Shown: one piece after another, positions 1 to 5,774 of the stretch
Layout: each line of letters starts with the position of its first letter
Numbering within the stretch: the stretch's first letter is position 1
Assembly: GCA_947177885.1 (NCBI GenBank)
Contig: CAMWWF010000185.1
Coordinates: 1-6,224, forward strand
DNA: 6,224 bases
Origin: an uncultured Lachnospiraceae bacterium
GTDB lineage: Bacteria; Bacillota_A; Clostridia; Lachnospirales; Lachnospiraceae
Direction: 5' to 3'
Program-made: the position numbers and the translations under genes
The notes under the pieces: generated by a model
What the model was told of the DNA's origin: nothing
Seen by the model: the letters and a program-made list of their open reading frames with translations, nothing else
Databases searched by the model: none

Positions 1-134
1 GGTAAATATAGGACATTATCCAGGCCTTTACAGGGAATAATAAGGAGGATTTTGCTAAGAATTAGTAGCATCTTTTCGAAAAGAGAGAAATGATTTAACA
101 GTTTCAAAGGTTTGATGTCCTTCAGAGTGATAAC
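1..134. other. Upstream non-coding stretch with orphan Shine-Dalgarno
   Basis: No gene can be supported here. Frame 2 is open from the left edge and stops at TAA 38-40 after a short tail ending HYPGLYRE, which could be the last residues of an upstream gene; frame 1 is open to TGA 91-93. Neither is recognisable. A strong AAGGAGG at 42-48 follows the frame 2 stop, but the only nearby start (TTG at 52) opens a 13-codon reading frame, so the ribosome site has no evident gene and may be a remnant. I found no convincing -35/-10 pair; GATAAC at 129-134 resembles a -10 box but lacks a good -35 at 16-18 bases. Confidence 0.3.
71..84. promoter_or_regulatory. 14-bp perfect palindrome, candidate operator
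   Basis: TCTTTTCGAAAAGA is perfectly self-complementary over all 14 bases and has a central CG, the symmetry typical of LacI-family operators. It lies about 210 bases before the GH115 start, upstream of the leader hairpin. LacI-type regulators often control glycoside hydrolase genes in Clostridia, but no regulator gene is in the window. The assignment is inference; a chance AT-rich palindrome is possible. Confidence 0.3.
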
Positions 135-254
135 CTCCCGGAATCTTCGGAAGCAGAATCAGGCATTGCGGTTAAAAGGTTTCCGGAAAAGCGGGGGACC
201 GCCCGGAACGATTTCCGGAAAGCCGCCTGATAAGTGGTCTGGAGATTCCGGGAG
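135..254 (+). promoter_or_regulatory. 120-nt nested hairpin in the GH115 leader
   Basis: Three stems nest in one rod. The outer stem pairs 135-151 with 238-254: 17 contiguous pairs, the outer 12 Watson-Crick, with two G-U pairs further in. The second pairs 158-164 (ATCAGGC) with 225-231 (GCCTGAT), 7 perfect pairs. The third pairs 180-189 with 212-221, both TTTCCGGAAA, 10 perfect pairs. The apex can close as GCGG 191-194 with CCGC 199-202 around a GGGA tetraloop. A symmetric 6x6 internal loop separates the first two stems, and a 15x3 loop separates the next. There is no T-tract after 254, so it is not an intrinsic terminator. It ends 30 bases before the GH115 ribosome site, suggesting a 5' untranslated regulatory RNA. 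A small hairpin-type DNA element is the main alternative. I do not recognise it as a known riboswitch class. Confidence 0.5.
180..221. repeat. Two copies of palindrome TTTCCGGAAA, 32 bp apart
   Basis: TTTCCGGAAA occurs at 180-189 and 212-221. Each copy is itself a perfect palindrome, so each could bind a dimeric regulator as DNA, and the two can also pair with each other in RNA as the third stem of the leader hairpin. The 32-bp spacing is close to three helical turns, which would put two bound dimers on the same DNA face. The sequence alone cannot decide between operator and RNA stem. Confidence 0.4.
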
Positions 255-284
255 TCTATGAGTGTTAAAATGGAGGGTCAGAAA

Positions 285-291
285 AAGGAGG
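285..291 (+). promoter_or_regulatory. Ribosome binding site of the GH115 gene
   Basis: AAGGAGG lies 4 bases before ATG 296. An ATG at 292 is too close and enters a frame that stops early, so 296 is the start that reads the long conserved frame. A second GGAGG (272-276) sits further upstream with no productive start. Confidence 0.8.
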
Positions 292-295
292 ATGT

Positions 296-3200
296 ATGGG
301 ATTTCATATCAGAGCGGGACAAAGAGTGGAGTTGCAATATGGCAGCAGCGAGTCGGAGGCGGTGAGGATCGCCATACGGAATCTGGCGCAGGATCTGGGA
401 AAAGTGCTGCCCGGGGTGGAGGTCTGTCTGCGGGAAGAAGCGGGAGGAGGCGTCACTATCGGCAGAGCGGACGAATTTGCAGGCCGGACAGGCTTTGACG
501 GACAGGGGACAGCAGAAGTGTCTTCCGTTATTGTGATAGAGACCCTGGAGGAACAGCGGGATGCGCGGGCATATGACCCGGAACAGGGAAACGCAGAGAA
601 GGACAGCACAGGGAACAACAGTGCAGAGAAGGACAAGACAGAGAAGGAATTTGCAGGGAAGGACTGTGCGGCGCAGAACGGCACAGAAGAGAATTGGACA
701 GGGAAGGACAGTGCAGGGAAGGAGAGCACAGGAGAGAATCGGGCAGAGAAGAACTTTGCGGCGCAGAGCAATGGCGTGAAAGATCTTGTGGAGCAGGATA
801 GTGTGGAACGGGGAAGGGCGGCAGAAAATAATGCAAAACATCAGAATGATATCGCGCAGAATTGTAAGGCGCAGGGCCGCACAGAGCAGGTCATTGACAG
901 AAAGCAGCTGACGGATGAAAACGGTCTGCTGCGAAGGGAAGCGTTTCAGCTGAGGGTTCAGGACGGAAAGCTGTACATTGCGGGAGTGGGAAGAAGAGGA
1001 ACCGTCTATGGGATCTATACCTTCTGTGAATGGATGGGAGTTTCACCCTGGTACTTTTTTGCGGATGTGCCTGTGCGGGAGAGGCGGGAGCTGACCCTGG
1101 AGGAGGGATATTGTCTGACGGACTGGCCGTCGGTGGAGTACCGCGGTATTTTCATCAATGACGAGGAAGAGCTGGAGGCGTGGGTACGGAATTACATGGG
1201 TGAGCCTACCATCGGCGTAAAGAGCTACGAGAAGATCTTCGAGCTCCTGCTGCGTTTAAAGGCCAATTATATCTGGCCTGCCATGCATGTGAATTCCTTC
1301 AATCTGACGCCGGAGAACGGTGCGCTGGCGGATCGGATGGGAATTGTGGTGGGAACCTCCCACTGCGATATGCTGATGCGTTCCAACAACAGGGAGTGGA
1401 AGCCCTGGATCCGGAGAAAAGGTTACACCGATGCGGTCTACGATTATTCCATTGAGGGAAGGAACCGGGATATTTTAAAGGAATACTGGCGGGAGAGCGT
1501 GGAGCAGAACCGGGAGTATGAGGTCTGCTATACGCTGGGGATGAGAGGGATCCATGACTCCGGTTTTGAGACGAAGAATCTGGAGGGGGGTACGGAGGAA
1601 GAGATCCGTCGTGCCAAGATAGAGCTTCTGGGAAAGATCATCACGGATCAGCGGGAAATCCTCCGGGACACGCTGGGGCACGAGACCATGATGACCTTTA
1701 TCCCCTATAAGGAAGTGCTGGAACTGTATGACAACGGACTGAAAATACCGGAGGATATGACGTTGGTATGGGCCAACGATAATTACGGTTATATCCGCCG
1801 ATACCCTTCCGGGGCGGAGAAAAGGAGAAAAGGCGGCAACGGTATCTATTACCACAATTCTTACTGGTCGCCGCCCAGTATGTCCTATGTGTTCCTGTGC
1901 TCCATTCCCCTGGCCCATACGAGAAACGAGCTTCAGAAGGCCTGGGACCAGGGCATCCGCAAGCTCTGGGTGCTGAACAGCGGCGCAATGAAGCCGTTGG
2001 AGCAGGAGATTACCTTCTTTCTGAGACTGGCATGGGAGATTGGGAAACCGGGAGCGGTGACGGAGGATGTGGAAGCCTTTGCAGAGGACTGGATCGACCG
2101 TACTTTTACCGGAAAGATCGGGAAGCAGGTGTCAGGGCTGCTCAATGATTTCTCTCAGCTGACCAATGTGCGGAAGTTGGAAAATATGGATTATGACGCT
2201 TTCTCCCAGACTGCCTACGGGGACGAGGCAGCTATGCGGATCCACCGGTATGAGGAACTGTTTGACAAAGGGAATGAACTGTACGGGAAGCTGCCGGAGG
2301 AAGAGAGGGATGCCTTTTTCCAACTGGTACTGATGCGGATCCATGCGGCATATTTTACCAATCTGTCCTATTATTACGGGGACAGGAGTACCCTGATGTT
2401 TGACAGGGGTAACTTTCAGGGGGCTGCATTTTATACAGAGAAATCCAGAGAGGCGGAGGATTCACGAAGACGGCTTCTGCACTATTATAATCATGAGATG
2501 CACGGGGGAAAATGGAATGGCATTTTGAATCCCGAGGGCTTTCCGCCGCCAAGGGCGGCCATGATGCCGGTCTGTACGCCGCCCCTGGAAAGGTGGGACG
2601 GTGAAATTCTTTCAACAGAGATGAACAGGAAGCCGGGCGGAGGGTCTTCCATGGAGATATACCTCTGGAATGAAGAAAAGGAACTTTGCTTTGTATCGCC
2701 CGGGGAGAAGTGGATTGAGATTGGCAATACCGGTTCCGGGGAATTTGAAGTATTCCTGCATGGGCCGGAGTGGGTGACGCTTTCTGAGAATCGGGCTGTG
2801 ATTCGCCGGGAGAAAAGGATCCTTGTGAGTGTGACAGATCCTTCGATGAAACGGGAAGGGGAAATTGTGATAGAAAATATCCGTGACGGAAGCTCACGGC
2901 GTATTCCTGTCCGCACAACAGGTGCGGAGTATGCGGAAACAGATGATGTGTCAGCGAGCCATGTAAAAGCGGAATGTGAGTACGGGAGCTGCGGGGAAGT
3001 GTATGATGTGTCATCGGGCTCTGCAAATGAGGAATGTCTGACAGCGGATTCCGCAGAAGGAAATCGGGCTGTGAAGGGGTGTGAAAAAGCAGGCTGTGCC
3101 GGGGAAGGCGGTGCAGAGTCCGCCTGCGCACTGGAGGAAGACGGCCTGGTGGCCCTGGAAGCAGTCTGTGCCCGATCCGGTCTTGGAAATTCCGGAGACT

Positions 3201-4537
3201 TCAAGGTGATTCCCAGGCTTGGGCGTATGCAGGGCAGTCTGGTGGAAGCGCGGGTACAGAGAGAACCGGCGGAGGGCGGGACAGGATCTGCAGTGCCGTT
3301 ATGTTACTGTTTTGCAACCGAAAGCAGGGGGGAATTTCTGTTGGAGATCCATCGGTTTCCTTCATTGAATTCTGTGGGCAGGATTCGCGTTGGCGTGTCG
3401 TTGGACGAGGGACCGGTACAGATCGTGGAATCCGCTTCCAATGACGAGTGGCGGGGAAACTGGAAAGAAAACGTGCTGAACAATGTGGACCGGCTGTCCC
3501 TGCGGCTTTCCGTAACGGAGCCGGGGATGCACAGGCTTTATCTGTGGGCCGTGGACCGGTACTTTGCCTTTTCACGCATGGTAATTTATACAAAACCGCG
3601 GAAAGAAAATCAGCTGGCAGGCATCAGAGGGACGCAGCCGTTGCCGGGGGAGAGGGAGCTGCTTTCCTGGTGCGACGAATTTTACGGGAAATGTGACCTG
3701 CTTCCCAGACCTGTCTTTTACACGATTCAGGAAAACATTGAGGATACGATTGCCATCACGTGTCAGGCGGTTCAGGCAAAGCAGTACGGAGAGAGGGTGG
3801 AACCGGACTGGTACCGGAAGCGGGGAAGCAGAATGTTTGAGGAAATCGGCGGAGCGGTCAGGATCGATGCGGCAGCGGCACTGGCTCAGAGCGATTTTGC
3901 GTGGATGGATAACGGAGCGGAAAATGCATCGCCGGAAGGCTCACTGGATCGGGCTGACAGTGCGGAAACAGGCGATGGAGAGGAAGGATCAGCTTCCGGA
4001 CGGTCATTGAACCAAAACGGCTGTGCGGAAACAGGCAATGAAGCAGCCGGTACAGGTTCTCAACAGGCATTGTTCCGGGGTCATTGCGCGGAAACGGGGG
4101 CTTCCGGTCTGTGGCGTCACTGCAGCAGCGAATCCTTCGGCCGCAGCGGTCTGGCGCTTTATATCAGAACACCCGGACCACACTGGCGGGAGCAGGATGT
4201 CCCCGGTCTGAATTACCGTTTCGCGTGCGAAGGCGGCAGATATACACTCTGGATGCTGTCCAAGTTCAATGTGCGGGAGGAAGGATTCTTTGCCGTCGGA
4301 TTTGACGGGGAGAGAGTACCCATGGAGCGGATATACGGAAAGGGCAGCCTGTGGCGTTATGAGGCGGAGCAGATCTATCGGTGGGTACCGGTGACAAAGA
4401 CAGAGCTTACAGCCGGGGAGCATGTGCTGCATATATATGCCTTTGCCTCCGGTATGCGGTATGACAGGTTTTACCTGACCAGGGGAGAAGAACTGCCGCC
4501 CATGGATGAGGTGTGGCTGCTTCCGGCGGAGAGATGA
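296..4537 (+). CDS. GH115 family alpha-glucuronidase, 1413 aa, with three repeat-built insertions
   Basis: Family 115 enzymes remove (4-O-methyl-)glucuronic acid from xylan. Visible in order: N-terminal alpha/beta domain (about 1-275) ending in RRGTVYGIYTFCEWMGVSPW and FFADVP; catalytic barrel (about 276-580) with RGIFINDE (283-290), IWPAMHVNSF (326-335), GTSHCDMLMRSN (353-364), MRGIHDSG (416-423), PYKEV (470-474), WANDNYG (492-498) and LNSGAMKP (560-567); helical domain (to about 745); beta-sandwich (about 760-876); GH115 C-terminal region (about 950-1100) with VIPRLGR; and a further beta-rich module (about 1140-1413) ending in DRFYLTRGEELPP, possibly carbohydrate-binding. R417 and D421 in MRGIHD, with E473 and N496, match the spacing of active-site residues that I recall for characterised GH115 enzymes. 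There is no signal peptide, so the enzyme is probably cytoplasmic and acts on imported oligosaccharides. Family members are usually about 800-1000 residues. The excess comes partly from repeat tracts at about 95-200, 877-950 and 1199-1283, plus the extra C-terminal module. Family is firm; exact substrate is inferred. Confidence 0.93.
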   Translation: MGFHIRAGQRVELQYGSSESEAVRIAIRNLAQDLGKVLPGVEVCLREEAGGGVTIGRADEFAGRTGFDGQGTAEVSSVIVIETLEEQRDARAYDPEQGNAEKDSTGNNSAEKDKTEKEFAGKDCAAQNGTEENWTGKDSAGKESTGENRAEKNFAAQSNGVKDLVEQDSVERGRAAENNAKHQNDIAQNCKAQGRTEQVIDRKQLTDENGLLRREAFQLRVQDGKLYIAGVGRRGTVYGIYTFCEWMGVSPWYFFADVPVRERRELTLEEGYCLTDWPSVEYRGIFINDEEELEAWVRNYMGEPTIGVKSYEKIFELLLRLKANYIWPAMHVNSFNLTPENGALADRMGIVVGTSHCDMLMRSNNREWKPWIRRKGYTDAVYDYSIEGRNRDILKEYWRESVEQNREYEVCYTLGMRGIHDSGFETKNLEGGTEEEIRRAKIELLGKIITDQREILRDTLGHETMMTFIPYKEVLELYDNGLKIPEDMTLVWANDNYGYIRRYPSGAEKRRKGGNGIYYHNSYWSPPSMSYVFLCSIPLAHTRNELQKAWDQGIRKLWVLNSGAMKPLEQEITFFLRLAWEIGKPGAVTEDVEAFAEDWIDRTFTGKIGKQVSGLLNDFSQLTNVRKLENMDYDAFSQTAYGDEAAMRIHRYEELFDKGNELYGKLPEEERDAFFQLVLMRIHAAYFTNLSYYYGDRSTLMFDRGNFQGAAFYTEKSREAEDSRRRLLHYYNHEMHGGKWNGILNPEGFPPPRAAMMPVCTPPLERWDGEILSTEMNRKPGGGSSMEIYLWNEEKELCFVSPGEKWIEIGNTGSGEFEVFLHGPEWVTLSENRAVIRREKRILVSVTDPSMKREGEIVIENIRDGSSRRIPVRTTGAEYAETDDVSASHVKAECEYGSCGEVYDVSSGSANEECLTADSAEGNRAVKGCEKAGCAGEGGAESACALEEDGLVALEAVCARSGLGNSGDFKVIPRLGRMQGSLVEARVQREPAEGGTGSAVPLCYCFATESRGEFLLEIHRFPSLNSVGRIRVGVSLDEGPVQIVESASNDEWRGNWKENVLNNVDRLSLRLSVTEPGMHRLYLWAVDRYFAFSRMVIYTKPRKENQLAGIRGTQPLPGERELLSWCDEFYGKCDLLPRPVFYTIQENIEDTIAITCQAVQAKQYGERVEPDWYRKRGSRMFEEIGGAVRIDAAAALAQSDFAWMDNGAENASPEGSLDRADSAETGDGEEGSASGRSLNQNGCAETGNEAAGTGSQQALFRGHCAETGASGLWRHCSSESFGRSGLALYIRTPGPHWREQDVPGLNYRFACEGGRYTLWMLSKFNVREEGFFAVGFDGERVPMERIYGKGSLWRYEAEQIYRWVPVTKTELTAGEHVLHIYAFASGMRYDRFYLTRGEELPPMDEVWLLPAER
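593..892 (+). repeat. 15-bp tandem repeat, about 20 units, inside the GH115 gene
   Basis: Residues 100-199 fall into twenty five-residue units such as AEKDS, TGNNS, AEKDK, TEKEF, AGKDC, AAQNG, TGKDS, AGKES, TGENR, AEKNF and AAQSN. The DNA consensus is close to RCAGRGAAGGACAGY. A higher order is visible: units 5-6 (AGKDC AAQNG) and 11-12 (AEKNF AAQSN) resemble each other 90 bases apart. Units before about 760 are the most alike; those after decay and shift phase. The tract lies between the N-terminal domain strand VIVIET and the strand FQLRVQDGKLYIAG, so it should be a long charged surface loop. Confidence 0.88.
2945..3124 (+). repeat. Degenerate 60-bp tandem repeat, about 3 units, inside the GH115 gene
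   Basis: Residues 884-894 (DVSASHVKAEC) recur as 904-914 (DVSSGSANEEC), and a weaker third copy ends at C934, giving a 20-residue step. At DNA level GATGTGTCA begins the first two units and GAATGT closes the matched block. The tract is acidic and unusually cysteine-rich (C894, C899, C914, C929, C934, C944). It separates the beta-sandwich ending near VRTTG from the C-terminal region starting at LVALEAV. The third unit is only weakly alike. Confidence 0.65.
3941..4129 (+). repeat. Degenerate 63-bp tandem repeat, 3 units, inside the GH115 gene
   Basis: Residues 1216-1236, 1237-1257 and 1258-1278 align without gaps. They begin SLDRADSAETG, SLNQNGCAETG and ALFRGHCAETG, so the AETG block recurs every 21 residues. 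The DNA core GCGGAAACAGGC is identical in units 1 and 2 and changed at two positions in unit 3 (GCGGAAACGGGG). The tract lies in the last beta-rich module between DFAWMDN and SSESFGRSGLALYIR, so it probably forms a surface loop. Confidence 0.8.
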
Positions 4538-4675
4538 CCGTCAGATGCATGGTTTGCCGCAAAGAGTGACATACACACCGTGGAAAGCATTTTTCAAACT
4601 CGCTCTAAAGTAACACGAAAAAATGCCGAAAAACATTAAGAGTATAACGAAAGAACGCTGAAAATTATAGAAAAT

Positions 4676-4680
4676 GGAGG
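4676..4680 (+). promoter_or_regulatory. Ribosome binding site that fixes the start of the TPR-like gene
   Basis: GGAGG ends at 4680, directly against an ATG at 4681, which leaves no spacer. The in-frame ATG at 4690 lies 9 bases downstream, a normal distance, so 4690 is preferred over 4681. Confidence 0.75.
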
Positions 4681-4689
4681 ATGAAGCTA

Positions 4690-5394
4690 ATGGAGAACAA
4701 ATGGAAAGAATTTTTAAAATGGGCGGAAGAATGCTATCTGACCATGACAGGAAAGCGTCAGGACCGCGAATGCTGGGACAGAGCGTTTACCCTTTTGAAA
4801 GAGATCGTTTCCGCTGAAAGAAGCGCACAGCCGGAACGGATCATAGACCCGTTTCAGCTGGATGAGGACACAGATTACGAATATGATGTGCAGGGATGGC
4901 TGGGGGACTTTCTGAATGATATGGATACGTATGAAGAATATGAGAAGCTTCTGAACGTATGTGAGGAACTGTTGCATATGTTTCGAGGGGGAGAGGGCAT
5001 GGTATCGAAGGTTAAATTTATGAAAATGTCCGCTCTGGTGGCCTTGGAAAGAACCGATGAAGCCCTGCAGTTCAGCAGACAATGGCTGGAAGAAGAAGGG
5101 GATAATATGGATGCCATTGCAGCAAATATATATTCGTATACGGCGGTTCGTGACATGAAAACGGCTGATGAATTAGTAAGACGGCATATTCCCGAGGGAA
5201 CAAAATGCAGGTCAAAGAACAATATATTGTTTGCAGCTGCTTCCACACTTTATGAAGAAGCAGGCAATGAGAAAGAAAAGAATCGTATCGATCAGGAAAT
5301 CGCGGCATACATAGAGCGCCTGAAGGATTATTATATGGGAGGTGTTAAGGAAAAGAACGGATCCCCGCAGGATGACGATGAACTGCCGTTTTAA
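4690..5394 (+). CDS. TPR-like helical protein of unknown function, SSB-like C-terminal tip
   Basis: I do not recognise a named family. The 234-residue product begins MENKWKEFLKWAEECY and is acidic and predicted almost wholly helical, with no signal peptide or membrane segment. Paired amphipathic helices resembling tetratricopeptide repeats can be seen at about 107-139 (ALVALERTDEALQFSRQWLE, followed by EEGDN), 140-166 and 178-205. These suggest a protein-binding scaffold. Upstream, residues 62-78 hold a conserved-looking DTDYEYDVQGWLGDFLND segment. The last seven residues, DDDELPF, after a polar linker (KEKNGSPQ), resemble the tip by which bacterial SSB recruits repair and replication proteins; a role through that tip is only inference. 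The start is set by GGAGG at 4676-4680. The gene follows the GH115 stop by 152 bases with no clear terminator between, and it ends before a strong terminator. Base composition is visibly more AT-rich than in the GH115 gene. Confidence 0.82.
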   Translation: MENKWKEFLKWAEECYLTMTGKRQDRECWDRAFTLLKEIVSAERSAQPERIIDPFQLDEDTDYEYDVQGWLGDFLNDMDTYEEYEKLLNVCEELLHMFRGGEGMVSKVKFMKMSALVALERTDEALQFSRQWLEEEGDNMDAIAANIYSYTAVRDMKTADELVRRHIPEGTKCRSKNNILFAAASTLYEEAGNEKEKNRIDQEIAAYIERLKDYYMGGVKEKNGSPQDDDELPF

Positions 5395-5427
5395 CCGAGA
5401 AGAACCGTAAATGAAAGCTTTTCGATT

Positions 5428-5470
5428 TTCCCTTGTTTTGTGCTTTTCAGCCGAAACAGGGGAATTTTTT
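5428..5470 (+). terminator. Intrinsic terminator after the TPR-like gene
   Basis: Arm 5428-5440 (TTCCCTTGTTTTG) pairs with 5452-5464 (CGAAACAGGGGAA) over 13 contiguous base pairs, two of them G-U, around an 11-base loop. It is followed at once by six T residues (5465-5470). It lies 33 bases after the TAA of the TPR-like gene and should end that transcript. Confidence 0.85.
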
Positions 5471-5527
5471 CAGTTGGGACATTTTCAGACTTTGCGGCAT
5501 CTATTGTATGTAAGACAGGATGAAGGG

Positions 5528-5538
5528 CCCCTGTTTCG
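5528..5538 (+). repeat. Second perfect complement to the terminator arm
   Basis: CCCCTGTTTCG is the exact reverse complement of the terminator 3' arm segment CGAAACAGGGG (5452-5462), 65 bases away, and matches it without the G-U pairs of the terminator itself. It could form an alternative stem in read-through RNA, or be a relic of a duplicated terminator arm. It lies just before the ribosome site of the broken sigma factor gene. Confidence 0.4.
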
Positions 5539-5554
5539 TAATGACTGCACGCAC

Positions 5555-5563
5555 AAAGGAGGG
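5555..5563 (+). promoter_or_regulatory. Ribosome binding site of the broken sigma factor gene
   Basis: AAAGGAGGG is a near-full match to the 16S 3' end. It is 1 base from ATG 5565 and 16 from ATG 5580, so neither start is well spaced. Homology favours MNDETLIQ (5580) as the family-like beginning; MVVKK from 5565 may be an extension. Confidence 0.55.
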
Positions 5564-5564
5564 C

Positions 5565-5774
5565 ATGGTTGTAAAGAAGATGAATGATGAAACTTTGATC
5601 CAAAAAGCGAAAATGCAGGATCCGGATGCATTTACAGAATTGATGCAATCCCAGATGCAAAGACAGACAGCGCATGGAAGATATGGAAAAGCAGGAGAAG
5701 GAAGAATACTATCAATTGGCATCTGCCGGGGAGGCAGACGGCCTGAACCGTCCTTTTACAGCGGAGGAAAGTGA
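5565..5774 (+). pseudogene. 5' remnant of a sigma-70-family RNA polymerase sigma factor
   Basis: The reading frame MNDETLIQKAKMQDPDAFTE followed by LMQSQMQ (5580-5658) matches the usual opening of small ECF-like sigma factors: a short leader, then the start of region 2 with the pattern KAK..D..AF.EL...MQ. After about residue 27 the frame turns into arginine- and glycine-rich sequence without sigma character and stops at 5774. A normal member has about 160-190 residues with region 2 core and region 4, none of which is found in any forward frame up to the right edge. This points to an internal deletion rather than a simple frameshift. It probably makes no functional factor. Sigma identity rests on a short stretch, so it is likely rather than certain. 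Confidence 0.55.

Noticed and set aside
278..841. Long reverse-strand reading frames over the 15-bp repeat
   Set aside because: They are open because the repeat unit has no stop on either strand; the translations are cysteine/proline/leucine repeats with no ribosome site and no family resemblance.
593..892. Membership in the classic pentapeptide repeat protein family
   Set aside because: The five-residue period is present, but the central position is K, Q or E rather than L or F, so the right-handed quadrilateral helix is not expected.
2355..3204. Two reverse-strand frames of 237-258 codons
   Set aside because: They lie wholly opposite the conserved GH115 frame and are rich in S, P, H and R, as expected of shadow frames in GC-richer coding DNA.
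4587..4626. Stem GCATTTTTC / GAAAAAATGC as terminator after the GH115 gene
   Set aside because: The stem is AT-rich with a bulge and a 21-base loop and no following T-tract.
4681..4692. ATG 4681 as start of the TPR-like gene
   Set aside because: It directly abuts GGAGG with no spacer; ATG 4690 has a normal 9-base spacer.
5411..5424. TGAAAGCTTTTCG as a catabolite-responsive element
   Set aside because: It lacks the central CG and terminal CA of the consensus and lies between a stop codon and a terminator.
5391..5722. Reverse-strand frames over the terminator and sigma remnant
   Set aside because: No ribosome site or family resemblance, and they overlap a terminator oriented on the + strand.
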